Shown: one piece after another, positions 1 through 9,374 of the stretch
How positions within the stretch are numbered: the first letter of the stretch is position 1
Layout: the number at the start of each line of letters is the position of its first letter
NCBI RefSeq assembly: GCF_000026985.1
Contig: NC_017390.1
Coordinates: 2,399,107-2,439,245, forward strand
Reading direction: 5' to 3'
Origin: Erwinia pyrifoliae DSM 12163
Lineage (GTDB): Bacteria > Pseudomonadota > Gammaproteobacteria > Enterobacterales > Enterobacteriaceae
DNA: 40,139 nucleotides
The notes under the pieces: model-generated
Database searches by the model: none
What the model was told of the DNA's origin: nothing
What the model saw: only the letters and a program-made list of their open reading frames with translations
Made by a program: the position numbers and the translations under genes

Positions 1-72
1 CCGGCGGTTAAAGCAGCCCCGGCGGTTGAAGCAGCTCCGGCGGTTGAAGCAGCTCCGGCGGTTGAACAGGCT
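1..72 (+). repeat. 18-base tandem repeat inside rne
   Basis: Four head-to-tail 18-base units (CCGGCGGTTGAAGCAGCT with small changes) encode PAVKAA, PAVEAA, PAVEAA and PAVEQA. The array starts at the window edge, so the true copy number is unknown. Such repeats in the disordered scaffold of RNase E can change copy number by slippage without breaking the frame. Confidence 0.9.
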
Positions 73-654
73 GAAGCTGTACAGGTTGTTGAAGCAGCGT
101 CAGTCCATCTGCCTGAGATCACCCCGGTAACGGCCGAAGACACTGCGGCTATTGATGCACCGGTCAATCAGCAGCCTGCTGTGATTTCCGCTGTGGATGA
201 AGCAGTAGCGGCAGAAACGGCAGCCGAAGCCGTCCCGGCTGAAGAAGTGAAGCCTGAACCCGCAGACGCTGTAACTGATAAATCGGTGGACGTTTCCGCA
301 CAGCAGGCAGCAGCCAGCCGCGTAGCCCCTGTGGAAGTCAGCACAGAGGTTGAGCAGCAGGTTGCCAGGGTGCTGAACGCGGCTGACGCATCGGCGCAAC
401 AGCCTTCAGCAGCGGCAGAACCTCATGCGCCGGTTCCGGTGCGTGATGAACCGGTTGACGCCGCGACCGTGCAGGCGGGTCGCTATAAGCATCATGCTAC
501 CGCCCCGATGACCAAAGCGCCGGCTCCGGCTTATCAGCCAGAACCTGCACGTCGCAGCGACTGGGTTCGTCCGGCCTTCAACTTTGAAGGTAAGGGAGCG
601 GCAGGCGCGCATGCAGCCAGCCATCAGGCTACGGCTCCGGCAACCCGCCCGTAA
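1..654 (+). CDS. rne: Ribonuclease E, C-terminal part (5' end outside window)
   Basis: This is the 3' end of the RNase E gene, read in frame from base 1 to TAA at 652-654. RNase E is the main endoribonuclease of mRNA decay and the scaffold of the degradosome. Only the disordered C-terminal scaffold is present here; the catalytic half lies outside. The visible protein is Ala/Pro/Glu-rich and opens with four hexapeptide repeats of PAVEAA type (bases 1-72). Its last 50 or so residues (MTKAPAPAYQPEP, then SDWVRPAFNFEGKGAAG) match the conserved PNPase-binding tail at the very C terminus of E. coli RNase E. An intrinsic terminator follows directly, and flgL converges from the other side, as in E. 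coli. The identification is firm. Confidence 0.95.
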   Translation, partial: PAVKAAPAVEAAPAVEAAPAVEQAEAVQVVEAASVHLPEITPVTAEDTAAIDAPVNQQPAVISAVDEAVAAETAAEAVPAEEVKPEPADAVTDKSVDVSAQQAAASRVAPVEVSTEVEQQVARVLNAADASAQQPSAAAEPHAPVPVRDEPVDAATVQAGRYKHHATAPMTKAPAPAYQPEPARRSDWVRPAFNFEGKGAAGAHAASHQATAPATRP

Positions 655-675
655 CAGGCTCTAACCGCTGAGTTG

Positions 676-706
676 AAGCCCCGTCCTTCTGGCCGGGGCT
701 TTTTTT
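676..706 (+). terminator. Intrinsic terminator of rne
   Basis: The arms AAGCCCCG (676-683) and CGGGGCTT (694-701) form a GC-rich stem with a 10-base loop, followed by a T run up to 706. It begins 21 bases after the rne stop codon. Confidence 0.9.
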
Positions 707-848
707 ATGCGCCCGTTTTGCTGCGCCCCAACTCTGATGCCCACCGCAGTGTTGTGCTGCGCTTTCGCAACTCATGCTTTACGCTAACGCCAGCAACTCT
801 GATGCTCCCCGGAGGCGGCTTCAGGCTGCGCGCCACGGAAACTGGCGC

Positions 849-889
849 AAAAAAAACCCGCTAACAGCAGAGATCTACTGAGAGCGGGT
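849..889 (-). terminator. Intrinsic terminator of flgKL
   Basis: Read on the minus strand, ACCCGCT (889-883) pairs with AGCGGGT (862-856) and is followed by a run of eight Ts (856-849). It lies about 50 bases beyond the flgL stop codon and closes the minus-strand flagellar operon. Confidence 0.85.
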
Positions 890-936
890 AAAATAAACGG
901 CCACGTTTATGGCGCGTTCATTACGTCGTAAATGGT

Positions 937-1902
937 TTACGCATTGAGGCTAAACAGTGACAGCTTCGACATCTGCTGGAATACGGTATAAGAAGCCTTT
1001 AAGGCGGCCTGCTGCAGGGTATATTCGGAGATAGCCTCCGTCGTATCGGCGCCCACCAGTGAACTCATCTGGGTTTTTAGACTCAGGGCGGTGTCGTCCC
1101 CTTTCGAATCAAGGTTGGACAGTTCCTGCAGATTAGTGCCAATTTCAGAGCGTACGCTCGACACGTTGTTCAGTACATTACGCAGACCACGGTTAACCTT
1201 AGCCATAACTTCGCCATCGGCATCAACCGTGGCCTTGTCCGCACCCGTCAGTGACACCTTGAGTGATTTAATCGCCGTGTCCAGGATAGTAAAAATATTG
1301 CTTTCACTTGCCGCGCCGTCTGGCTCTTTTACCGCATCGCTGGTTAGCGAGTCAAAGACCTGCTTACCGGTATGGTTAGTCACCAGCGTGCGGCTGGCAT
1401 CGACTTTTTGCGCGATCGGGACATTTCCACCGATATAGGTGACTTTGCCCCCGGCATCGCTGGTAAATGGGGCTTTATCACTTTGGTAACCGGCAAACAT
1501 GTAGCGGCCGTTGCCGTCCGTGCTGTTGGCCAGGTTCAGCAGCTGGCCACGAATACCTTCTAACTGCGTGGCGTAAGACGCGCGGTCTTCGCCGGACAGA
1601 GTCCCGGTGGAGGCTGCCACCACGGTAGTCTGTGCACTGATCACCACATCCGCCACCTGTTTTAGCGTGGTCTCTTCAGTCGACTGATTTTGCGTAGCGA
1701 AAACACGCGCGGTTTCATACTGCGATGTTTCTGACTGCGCCTGCGAGAGCACAACGGCCTGAGCCGCAGCTACCGGGTCATCCGACGGCTTGTTGACGCG
1801 ATTGCCGGTAGCCAGTTCATTGCCTGCCTTTAACCAGCTGCTATTGGCAGACTGGATGCCCTGTATCTGCTGGTCGTATATCATGCCGGTACTGAGTCGC
1901 AT
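937..1902 (-). CDS. flgL: Flagellar hook-filament junction protein FlgL (HAP3)
   Basis: FlgL (321 aa; E. coli 317) is the second hook-associated protein. It joins FlgK at the hook tip to the flagellin filament and is exported by the flagellar type III apparatus. The N terminus (MRLSTGMIYDQQ, then GNRVNKPSDDPVAA) and the C-terminal helical region are flagellin-like; these ends build the D0/D1 coiled-coil core. There is no cleavable signal peptide, as expected. It is the last gene of the minus-strand cluster, 20 bases after flgK, and probably depends on the sigma-28 promoter upstream of flgK as well as read-through from flgB. A terminator follows. Confidence 0.97.
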   Translation of the reverse strand: MRLSTGMIYDQQIQGIQSANSSWLKAGNELATGNRVNKPSDDPVAAAQAVVLSQAQSETSQYETARVFATQNQSTEETTLKQVADVVISAQTTVVAASTGTLSGEDRASYATQLEGIRGQLLNLANSTDGNGRYMFAGYQSDKAPFTSDAGGKVTYIGGNVPIAQKVDASRTLVTNHTGKQVFDSLTSDAVKEPDGAASESNIFTILDTAIKSLKVSLTGADKATVDADGEVMAKVNRGLRNVLNNVSSVRSEIGTNLQELSNLDSKGDDTALSLKTQMSSLVGADTTEAISEYTLQQAALKASYTVFQQMSKLSLFSLNA

Positions 1903-1922
1903 GGTTAATCCTTGTTCAAAAA

Positions 1923-3578
1923 TTAGCTGACCGCTGTAAGCAGCGACTGGAATAGGGTGGAAGCCGTCTGCAATACCTGGGCATTTGCCATGTAGTACTG
2001 CTGATAGCGCGCCAGGTTGGAATACTCTTCGTCAAGGTTGACGCCGGATACCGACTGCTGCTGACTGGTCAGCTGTTTGACCACCGCTGACTGAGTGGTG
2101 TTGGTGGCCTCCAGCGAGCTGGTTTTGTTACCGACGTCGGCCACCAGACTGGCATAGGCCTGCGTCAGGGTACTTTTGCCGTTAATCAAATCCTGGGTTT
2201 GTAACCCCAGCAGCGACTTGACGTTCTCATTATTGCTCTCGCCGCCTGTGGGGCTGGACGCGGCCAGCTTTGCCGCATCGGTGATGTTGACGCTCATACC
2301 CGAGATCACGCTGCTGACGGGCTTGATGATATAACTGTCATTATTTTGCGCGGTACCGGTAGCGCCAACGGTGACCGTCAGTCCGTCAAACTTTAAGGTG
2401 CCGTCCGTGCTGGTGTCCACGTCCTTGACCTTGCTGTTATCCGACAGTCGAACCACGTTCCAGCTACCGTTTTCCAGGGTCATTTTGTAGTTGGATGCTT
2501 TGACATCACCGGTTTTACTGGCGTCATACGCTACTGACAGGCTGGCATTGCCTTTGTTCAGGCTGTTGGACATCGCTGATGGATTGCCAAGTTTAAAGAA
2601 GGCTTCACCTTTATCGCCGTCGCTGTCAACCCCGGCCTGATGCTGGGTATTAAAGCTGCTGCCCAGCGCCAGCGCCAGCTGGCCAATCTGATTGCGCACG
2701 CCTTCAAGATCGTGGCGAAATGCCAGTAATCCCCCGAGTGAACCACTGGTGAACTGAGATTCTGCTATTTCAGTTTTCGCCCCGGTGACGGAGTCAACGT
2801 TGGCAATAGTGGTGCGGGCCGGATCGGCGCTGGAAGGAACGGCCGCGAGCTGTTCAAAGCGGTCGCCCTGAACCAGAGAAATGCCGTTGCCGATGCTGAT
2901 ACTGTAGCTGCCGCCATCCTGCTGGCTCACGTTGACGCCCACCAGCTTGTTCAGCTGGCTGACCAGCAGATCGCGCTTATCCAGCAGATCGTTCGGCTCA
3001 CTGCCAGCGCCCGCGCCTTTCAGCTTGGCGATCTGCTGGTTAACATTGGCAATCTGTTTGGCGTAATTATTGACCTGTTCGACCGTAGACTTCACCGAGG
3101 TGTTCAGGCCGCTATCCACATTGGTCAGGTAGGTATCGGTCGCTTTGAACTGATTAACCAGCCCTTCGGCTTTACCCAGAACAGCCTGGCGGGATGAGGA
3201 ATCGCTGGCATTGCTGGCAAGGGTTTGCAGCGATTTAAAGAGATCCTGAATAGTGGTCGACAGGGTATTGGTGGTACCGGACATCATATCGTCAATATTT
3301 GACATCTGGCCAGCCTGCGTGCTGAGAGCGCTCGACTGAGTACTGGCGGCCAATAGTTGCTTGTTGATGAACTGGTCATATTCGCGATATACGCTGGAGA
3401 CGGCCGCACCATTACCATAGTAGTTACCACCGCTGAGGGTACTGGCGCTCTGGTTCAGCACCGTGGTCTGGCGTGAATAACCGGTAACGGCATAGTTGGT
3501 GATGTTGTTACTGGTGGTGTTAAGCGCAGCCGATGAAGCGCTCAATCCGCTCATCGCGGTATTAATTAAGTTTGACAT
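1923..3578 (-). CDS. flgK: Flagellar hook-associated protein FlgK (HAP1)
   Basis: FlgK (551 aa; E. coli 547) is the first junction protein placed on the finished hook. The N terminus (MSNLINTAMSGLSASSAALNT, then SNNITNYAVTGYSRQ) carries the conserved flg-rod/hook family pattern, and the C terminus (LDEEYSNLARYQQYYMANAQ) is the matching coiled-coil half. The central part is Ser/Thr/Gly-rich and variable, as is usual for the surface domains. A gap of about 130 bases separates it from flgJ and contains a sigma-28-type promoter, so flgKL can be expressed as a class 3 unit and also by read-through from the class 2 flgB promoter. Confidence 0.97.
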   Translation of the reverse strand: MSNLINTAMSGLSASSAALNTTSNNITNYAVTGYSRQTTVLNQSASTLSGGNYYGNGAAVSSVYREYDQFINKQLLAASTQSSALSTQAGQMSNIDDMMSGTTNTLSTTIQDLFKSLQTLASNASDSSSRQAVLGKAEGLVNQFKATDTYLTNVDSGLNTSVKSTVEQVNNYAKQIANVNQQIAKLKGAGAGSEPNDLLDKRDLLVSQLNKLVGVNVSQQDGGSYSISIGNGISLVQGDRFEQLAAVPSSADPARTTIANVDSVTGAKTEIAESQFTSGSLGGLLAFRHDLEGVRNQIGQLALALGSSFNTQHQAGVDSDGDKGEAFFKLGNPSAMSNSLNKGNASLSVAYDASKTGDVKASNYKMTLENGSWNVVRLSDNSKVKDVDTSTDGTLKFDGLTVTVGATGTAQNNDSYIIKPVSSVISGMSVNITDAAKLAASSPTGGESNNENVKSLLGLQTQDLINGKSTLTQAYASLVADVGNKTSSLEATNTTQSAVVKQLTSQQQSVSGVNLDEEYSNLARYQQYYMANAQVLQTASTLFQSLLTAVS

Positions 3579-3666
3579 GTCGGGTCCTTGTTAACCGGCA
3601 ACTGCAGCGCCAGCATTGACGATTCTTTTGCCGGTAAAGGGTTAACTCAGATCCGGCCTGAAGAGG

Positions 3667-3693
3667 TTATCGGTAAAGTTGCGGTAAACTTGA
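3667..3693 (-). promoter_or_regulatory. Sigma-28 (FliA) promoter of flgKL
   Basis: On the minus strand TCAAGTTT is followed by exactly 11 bases and ACCGATAA. This is a close match to the FliA consensus TAAAGTTT-N11-GCCGATAA, and it lies about 90 bases before the flgK start. Confidence 0.85.
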
Positions 3694-3711
3694 ACGGTTT
3701 CGGCAAAAATT

Positions 3712-4653
3712 CTAAAACAAATCACCCAAATCCTGGCTATAGGCTTTGACCACTTTTTCGCCCATGTTTTTGAACTGCTGGATCATGCCAACCAGCTTTT
3801 GCGCGTAGTTCGGGTCGGTAGCGTAACCCGCAGCCTGCAGGGCCTTTGCTCCCTGCTCCGGCGACGAGGCGCGGGTCACCGCCGCATAGCGCGGGTTGTT
3901 ACTCAGTAAGTTCACGTAATCGTTTAGCGCCTCGAAATAAGAGTCGTAGACGCGGAACGTTTGCTTCACCTTCTTCGCTGCACCGCCCTCATATTCCGTG
4001 GTCATCACTTCAGTGGTTTTACCCTGCCAGCTGCCCGTCGCTTTGATGGCAAACAGGTTGTAGCTCGGTTTCCCGTCACGCGTGAGGATCTGCCGTTGTC
4101 CCCAGCCGGATTCCAGCGCCGCCTGGGCGAGGATCAGATGGTGCGGGATCCCACTCTGTTCACTGGCCGCCTGGGCGGGCTGCATCAGTCTGGCGATAAA
4201 GTCGCCGTTGTCACCGGACAGCGGCATCTCGTTACCAGAGAAACGCGGTACCGCTTTACGCACCATCTGCTCCATCTCTGATGGCGGCAGTCGGTTGATA
4301 ACGCTTTTATCCAGCGGCATCGGCACCGTGCCGGCTTTCTCATCCGGCACCTTCTGGATTTCCATCTGTTTAACGATAAGGTCAGCAAGGCCTAAGCCTT
4401 TCGCCCCGATCTGCTGGCCAATCTGCTGATCGTACATCGATGTGTAAAGCCGCGTCTGCTCGGTGCTTAGCAGGCCATCCTGCGGCAGCGCCTGCCGCAT
4501 ACTTTTCATCATCATCTGCACAAACATCCCCTCTACCTGTTTAGCCACCTCACGCGCATGCGCTTTGGGGTCACTGGTGGCTAAACGTTTCAGGTCGTTG
4601 AGCGAGCGGCTGTCATAGGCCGCGCTCGTCAGAGACTGGCTGTGGTCACTCAT
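3712..4653 (-). CDS. flgJ: Peptidoglycan hydrolase / rod cap protein FlgJ
   Basis: FlgJ (313 aa, same length as in E. coli) caps the growing rod and cuts the peptidoglycan so that the rod can pass. The N-terminal rod-capping domain covers about residues 1-100 (motif RQVEGMFVQMM-like, TRLYTSMYDQQI). The C-terminal glucosaminidase domain covers about 165-310, with LAQAALESGWGQ holding the probable catalytic Glu181 and a second acidic site near Glu220. I chose the ATG at 4653, which overlaps the flgI stop as TGATG; the frame stays open ten codons further upstream, but those residues have no counterpart in the family. Confidence 0.96.
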   Translation of the reverse strand: MSDHSQSLTSAAYDSRSLNDLKRLATSDPKAHAREVAKQVEGMFVQMMMKSMRQALPQDGLLSTEQTRLYTSMYDQQIGQQIGAKGLGLADLIVKQMEIQKVPDEKAGTVPMPLDKSVINRLPPSEMEQMVRKAVPRFSGNEMPLSGDNGDFIARLMQPAQAASEQSGIPHHLILAQAALESGWGQRQILTRDGKPSYNLFAIKATGSWQGKTTEVMTTEYEGGAAKKVKQTFRVYDSYFEALNDYVNLLSNNPRYAAVTRASSPEQGAKALQAAGYATDPNYAQKLVGMIQQFKNMGEKVVKAYSQDLGDLF

Positions 4654-5759
4654 CAGATAATTTCCAGTTTGGCATGCAGACAACCGGCGCTCTGCATCGC
4701 CTGTAGGATAGACATCAGGTCGATGGGTTTCGCGCCCAGCGCGTTCATGGCGCGCACCACGCTGTTCAGATTGGCGCTGGCATTAACGGTTTGCAGCGCG
4801 CCGCCGCTTTGGCGCATATCAATCTGCGTCTGCGGCGTCACCACCGTCTGACCACCGCCAAACGGCGTATTGGGCTGGTTGACGTTCTGGGTCTGGTTGA
4901 CCGTGACCGACAGGCTGCCCTGCGCAATGGCACACTGTGTCAGCATCACTTCGCGGTTCATCACTACCGAGCCGGTGCGCGAGTTGATAATCACTTTGGC
5001 ATCCTGAACCGGTGCGGAAACATCGATATTCTGAATATCGGCCAGCAGACGCACCTGCGAGGTATTATTGGCGCTGGTACGGATCTGTACGGTGCGACCG
5101 TCTACCGCCTGCGCCATACCGTAGCCGCCACGGCTGTTAATCGCATCGCTGATGCGTTGGGCCATGCCAAAATCTTCCTGGTTCAGAAACAGACTGACCA
5201 CGTTGCTGGTGCCGAAGTTATTCGCCAGTTCGCGCTCGATGGTGGCACCACCGGTAATACGCCCACCGTTAACCTGGTTGACCTGCACGGCGTTGCCGCC
5301 GGCGGCGACGGCGGCACCACCGATCAAAATGTTGCCCTGTGCCAGCGCATAGACCTGGTTATCCACCCCTTTTAGCGGGGTCATCAGCAATGTACCGCCG
5401 CGCAAACTCTTGGCATTGCCCAGCGAGGAAACCACCACATCCACCACCTGCCCCTGGCGGCCAAACGCCGGCAGTTTCGCCGTTACCATCACCGCCGCCA
5501 CGTTTTTCAGCTGCATATTGGTGCCGGCCGGCACGGTGATGCCTAACTGCGACAGCATGTTACTCAAACTCTGCGTAGTAAACGGAGTCTGGGTAGTCTG
5601 GTCGCCGGTGCCGTCCAGCCCCACCACCAGACCGTAGCCAATCAGGGAATTTTCACGCACCCCACCCACGGTGGTGAGATCGCGAATACGATCGGCCTGG
5701 GCCAGGGCGCTTAATGCCAGCATGAGCAGCAGGGCGGTTCGAATCAGTACATTACGCAT
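4653..5759 (-). CDS. flgI: Flagellar P-ring protein FlgI
   Basis: FlgI (368 aa) forms the P ring around the rod in the peptidoglycan layer. It has a Sec signal peptide (about residues 1-22, hydrophobic [11 protein letters not shown], cut after AQA) and then the conserved start [26 protein letters not shown] (residues 23 onward, shown here in part as the family hallmark). The C-terminal half has [21 protein letters not shown] motifs and a short tail with a Cys. It sits between flgH and flgJ in the normal ring-gene order, nine bases after flgH, and its stop codon overlaps flgJ. Confidence 0.97.
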   Translation of the reverse strand: MRNVLIRTALLLMLALSALAQADRIRDLTTVGGVRENSLIGYGLVVGLDGTGDQTTQTPFTTQSLSNMLSQLGITVPAGTNMQLKNVAAVMVTAKLPAFGRQGQVVDVVVSSLGNAKSLRGGTLLMTPLKGVDNQVYALAQGNILIGGAAVAAGGNAVQVNQVNGGRITGGATIERELANNFGTSNVVSLFLNQEDFGMAQRISDAINSRGGYGMAQAVDGRTVQIRTSANNTSQVRLLADIQNIDVSAPVQDAKVIINSRTGSVVMNREVMLTQCAIAQGSLSVTVNQTQNVNQPNTPFGGGQTVVTPQTQIDMRQSGGALQTVNASANLNSVVRAMNALGAKPIDLMSILQAMQSAGCLHAKLEII

Positions 5760-5768
5760 TGGAGCCTC

Positions 5769-6470
5769 TTACATCGGTGATATGTTCAGGAAGAACCGCT
5801 GCAGCCAGCCCATGGTTTGTGCTTCGTTGATATAGCCGTTACCGACGTATTCAATACGCGCATCTGCCACCTGGCTTGAAACAACGCTGTTACTGGCGCT
5901 AATCGTGCGCGGGTTAACGACGCCAGAGAAGCGGATAAACTCTGTTCCCTGATTAATTTCAATCTGCTTTTCACCGACCACGTTCAGGTTGCCATTGGGC
6001 AATACCTGATTGACGGTGACGGTGATGGTACCGGTGAAGGTGTTCTTGGCGGTCGCGCCACCTTTGCCTTCAAAATCATTTTTACCGCTTCCGCCAAGGG
6101 TGGCTTTATCGCCACCGAGCAGGCCAACCAGCGCACGCGGCGTGGCGGTCAGGCCAAATTCGGCGCTGCCGTCGCGCCCGGCATTGGCAGAAGAACTTTT
6201 GCTGGCGCTGACATTTTCCTGCAGCGTGATGGTTAATGTGTCGCCAATATTGCGCGGACGCCGATCCTCAAACAGCGGCTGGTAGCCGTAGTTCATCGGC
6301 ATCACGCCCTGAAAAATGGAGCCGTTGACCATGGCGGGTGAAGCGGGCAGCGGCTGAGCCGTTGTCGAACCTTCGACCAGTGGCTTACGGGGAACTAACG
6401 CACAACCGTTGAGCGTCAGCAGCAAGGTGGCTACTAACCAACGTCCAGACAATGAGACCTGCCGTGCCAT
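5769..6470 (-). CDS. flgH: Flagellar L-ring lipoprotein FlgH
   Basis: FlgH (233 aa from the chosen start; E. coli 232) forms the L ring in the outer membrane. It begins with a lipoprotein signal peptide whose lipobox LNGC puts the lipidated Cys near residue 23. It then carries the strongly conserved stretches [17 protein letters not shown] and [20 protein letters not shown] and the C-terminal [14 protein letters not shown]. The start was set at the ATG at 6470, preceded by AAAGG at good spacing. The frame remains open 12 codons further upstream, but that extension spoils the signal peptide length. Confidence 0.96.
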   Translation of the reverse strand: MARQVSLSGRWLVATLLLTLNGCALVPRKPLVEGSTTAQPLPASPAMVNGSIFQGVMPMNYGYQPLFEDRRPRNIGDTLTITLQENVSASKSSSANAGRDGSAEFGLTATPRALVGLLGGDKATLGGSGKNDFEGKGGATAKNTFTGTITVTVNQVLPNGNLNVVGEKQIEINQGTEFIRFSGVVNPRTISASNSVVSSQVADARIEYVGNGYINEAQTMGWLQRFFLNISPM

Positions 6471-6560
6471 GGAAATAAACCTTTCATTACGTGAATATTT
6501 TATCAACGGGCCGGGCGGAGATGCCCGGCACCCGCGACGGTTAACCCGTCTGTTGCCAGA

Positions 6561-7343
6561 TTAAATCTGCGTCAGTTTGGCCAGCATCTGATCGGAGGTA
6601 CTGATAGCCTTACTGTTAATCTCGTAGGCGCGCTGAGTCTGGATCATGCTGACCAGCTCTTCCGCTACGTTAACGTTGGAGGTTTCCACATAGCCCTGAT
6701 ACAGCGTACCGGCTCCGTTATTGCCAGGGTTACTTTCGTTAGGCGCACCGGAGGCTTGCGTTTCCTGGTACAGGTTTTCACCCATGCTCGATAGCCCGGC
6801 ATCGTTCATAAAGGTGCTGAGGGTCAGCTGGCCGACCTGTACCGGATTGGCCTGGCCCTGCTGCGTCACGCTCACCACGCCGTCACGGCTGATGGTCATA
6901 CTCAGGGAGTTAGCCGGGATAACGATCGCGGGCTGCACCGGGAAACCGGCGCTGGTCACTAACTGACCGTTCTGGTCGGTCTGGAAAGAACCGTCACGGG
7001 TATAGGCTGCGGTGCCGTCCGGCAACTGCACGGAAAAGAAGCCCTGGCCGTTGATAGCCACGTCTTTTGACGAATCGGTCTGCGACAGGTTGCCCTGGTT
7101 GTGCAGGCGTTCGGTGGCAACAGGACGCGTCCCGGTACCAATCTGCAAGCCGGAAGGCAGCGTGGTTTGCTCAGATGACTGTGCGCCCGGCTGGCGCAGC
7201 GTTTGATACATCAAGTCTTCGAACACCGCGCGTTGGCGCTTGAAGCCGTTAGTGCTGACGTTGGCCAGGTTGTTGGCGATAACGTCCATATTGGTCTGCT
7301 GGCCGTCAAGGCCGGTTTTGGCAATCCATAGAGAACGGATCAT
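6561..7343 (-). CDS. flgG: Flagellar distal rod protein FlgG
   Basis: FlgG (260 aa, same as E. coli) builds the distal rod. The N terminus [18 protein letters not shown] followed by [13 protein letters not shown] is the rod/hook family signature. The C terminus ([21 protein letters not shown]) is the paired D0 helix. There is no signal peptide, since it is exported by the flagellar secretion apparatus. A GGAGGAG ribosome-binding site precedes the ATG. It lies 15 bases after flgF and about 90 bases before flgH; I see no promoter in that gap. Confidence 0.97.
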   Translation of the reverse strand: MIRSLWIAKTGLDGQQTNMDVIANNLANVSTNGFKRQRAVFEDLMYQTLRQPGAQSSEQTTLPSGLQIGTGTRPVATERLHNQGNLSQTDSSKDVAINGQGFFSVQLPDGTAAYTRDGSFQTDQNGQLVTSAGFPVQPAIVIPANSLSMTISRDGVVSVTQQGQANPVQVGQLTLSTFMNDAGLSSMGENLYQETQASGAPNESNPGNNGAGTLYQGYVETSNVNVAEELVSMIQTQRAYEINSKAISTSDQMLAKLTQI

Positions 7344-7358
7344 GCTTTACTCCTCCGG

Positions 7359-8114
7359 TCAGCCCATTGACAGCAGCTGGTTGGCTTTTTGTTCATTTTC
7401 GTCGACGCTGGAAATGATTTTCATCTGCATTTCAAAGCGGCGGGCATTGGCGATCATATCGACCATGGTTTGCGTGGCCTTAACGTTACTGCCTTCCAGT
7501 ACGCCGGGCATCACTTTCACCGTCGGGTCAAGCGGCAGCGTGGCACCGCGCTGCGCCTGCGCGGCGGCTGAAACGCGAAACATGCCGTCATCACCGCGCG
7601 TCAGTTCATTACCCACGGCTTTGACCAGTTTCAGTTTGCCCAGCTGCACGGTAGCGTTCGGCGCATCGCCGGGGTTCAGCGCGGTAATAGAGCCGTCAGC
7701 AGCGATGGTTATCTGCGCGCCTTGCGGAATGGCAATCGGCCCGCCGTCGCCCATCACCGCTTTGCCCTGCACGGTAAGCTGCCCGGTCGGACTGACCTGC
7801 ATATTACCGTTGCGGGTGTAAGCCTCGGTGCCATCATCGTTCTGTACCGCCAGCCAGCCATCACCCTGCATCGCCACGTCCAGCGCACGTTCGGTGTAAT
7901 CCAGCGCCCCCTGGGACATATCCGCTCCCGGCGTAGAGGCGGTCACCAGCGTGCGCGTCGGCAACGAAAGCCCTTCCACCGGCACCGCGCGCGCGGCGTT
8001 AAGCTGCGCACGGAAGCCAGGGGTCGAGGCGTTGGCCAGGTTGCTGGCGGTTACCGCCTGCTGATCGAGGGTCTGACTTGCCGCCCCCATGGCGGTATAT
8101 ATCGCGTGATCCAT
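7359..8114 (-). CDS. flgF: Flagellar proximal rod protein FlgF
   Basis: FlgF (251 aa, same as E. coli) is a proximal rod subunit. It starts MDHAIYTAMGAASQTLDQQA and continues with SNLANASTPGFRAQ, the family's N-terminal rod signature. It ends with the conserved VDMIANARRFEMQMKIIS helix region. It lies 21 bases after flgE and 15 bases before flgG and so is part of the flgB-J operon. Confidence 0.96.
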   Translation of the reverse strand: MDHAIYTAMGAASQTLDQQAVTASNLANASTPGFRAQLNAARAVPVEGLSLPTRTLVTASTPGADMSQGALDYTERALDVAMQGDGWLAVQNDDGTEAYTRNGNMQVSPTGQLTVQGKAVMGDGGPIAIPQGAQITIAADGSITALNPGDAPNATVQLGKLKLVKAVGNELTRGDDGMFRVSAAAQAQRGATLPLDPTVKVMPGVLEGSNVKATQTMVDMIANARRFEMQMKIISSVDENEQKANQLLSMG

Positions 8115-8135
8115 AAGACGATCCTGTTAAGCGAA

Positions 8136-9344
8136 TTAACGCAGGTTGACCAACGTGTTCAGGATCTGATCCTGAGTTTTGATGGTCTGAGCGTTCGACT
8201 GATAGTTACGCTGTGCAACGATCATATTGACCAGTTCTTTACTCAGATCGACGTTGGACGACTCAAGCGCTCCGGCGGTCAGCGTACCGAGGTTGCCGGT
8301 ACCAGCGATGCCGCTCAACGCCTGGCCAGATGCTGCGCTCGCTGACCACACGTTATCGCCTTCAGACTTCAAACCTTCCGGGTTGGCAAAATTGGACAGC
8401 ACGATTTGACCGAGCACCTGGGTCTGCTCATTGGAATAGGTTCCGACCAGCGTACCGTCATCGTTGATCTGATAGCTGGTCAGTTCACCGGGCTTGTAGC
8501 CGTCCTGTGTCGGGTTACCAAAGGTGCTTTTACCGTTGTTTTGCTGCTGGCTGCCGGTCAGATTGACATTCAGCGTGGTCGGGCCATTAGAACCATTCAG
8601 CTGGCCCATGGTGAAACTGACCTGACCGTTGTTTGGCGTAACTAGTTGACCATTCGCGTTAAACACCAGATTGGTATCAGCGCCTGCAGTACCGGTAGAG
8701 GCATCCACCGGGTGCACCGTCCAGTTGTTATCGGCAGTTTTGACAAAGTAGAGGTTTACCGTGTGCGCGTTGCCCAGCGAGTCAAAGGCGGTCATCGAAG
8801 ACTTGGCATTGTAAGTCGTTGAATCGTTTATATTCAGATTCGCGTAGTTCTTCACCGCATCCGTGGAGTTCAGGTTAGCGGTCATCGCAGCGGTGGTGGT
8901 GGCTTTCGCCGCCATCGCCGTAGCTGGCACGCTAAGCGCCACCGGATTCGCCCCGGTCTGCACGGTTGGCGGGGTTCCGGTTGCCGGGTAACCGGTCAAA
9001 TGCAGGCCCTGCATGTTAACGATGTTGCGATTCTGGTCGAGGGTAAACTGCCCGTTTCGGCTGTAGAAAACGCCGCCGTTGGCATCGGCCATACGGAAGA
9101 AGCCCGCTGAGCTGATGGCAACATCAAGCCCGCGACTGGTATTGGTGGTGGTACCGTCGTTAAAGTCCTGCACGACTGATGCGACTTTTGTTCCCAGGCC
9201 GACTTTAGAACCGGCAAACATGTCGGCAAAGGCCACGGTGCTGGATTTAAATCCTGCCGTTGCGGAGTTGGAAATGTTGTTACCAATAACGTCGAGGTTG
9301 CTGGATGCGGCGTTTAAACCGCTTACCGCTTGTGAAAAGCCCAT
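8136..9344 (-). CDS. flgE: Flagellar hook protein FlgE
   Basis: FlgE (402 aa, same length as in E. coli) polymerises into the curved hook that acts as a universal joint. The N terminus (MGFSQAVSGLNAASSNLDVI, then NNISNSATAGFKSS) and C terminus (ELVNMIVAQRNYQSNAQTIK) pair as the D0 core. The central Thr/Asn-rich region is the variable outer domain. It is preceded by a TCAGGAG-type ribosome-binding site and lies 30 bases after flgD, whose product is the scaffold that caps the growing hook. Confidence 0.97.
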   Translation of the reverse strand: MGFSQAVSGLNAASSNLDVIGNNISNSATAGFKSSTVAFADMFAGSKVGLGTKVASVVQDFNDGTTTNTSRGLDVAISSAGFFRMADANGGVFYSRNGQFTLDQNRNIVNMQGLHLTGYPATGTPPTVQTGANPVALSVPATAMAAKATTTAAMTANLNSTDAVKNYANLNINDSTTYNAKSSMTAFDSLGNAHTVNLYFVKTADNNWTVHPVDASTGTAGADTNLVFNANGQLVTPNNGQVSFTMGQLNGSNGPTTLNVNLTGSQQQNNGKSTFGNPTQDGYKPGELTSYQINDDGTLVGTYSNEQTQVLGQIVLSNFANPEGLKSEGDNVWSASAASGQALSGIAGTGNLGTLTAGALESSNVDLSKELVNMIVAQRNYQSNAQTIKTQDQILNTLVNLR

Positions 9345-9374
9345 GTAGTCACTCCTGAAAAATAAATTAGTGGA

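Noticed and set aside
4791..5375. 194-codon plus-strand open frame opposite flgI
   Set aside because: Shadow of flgI, which is full length with a signal peptide and the P-ring motifs.
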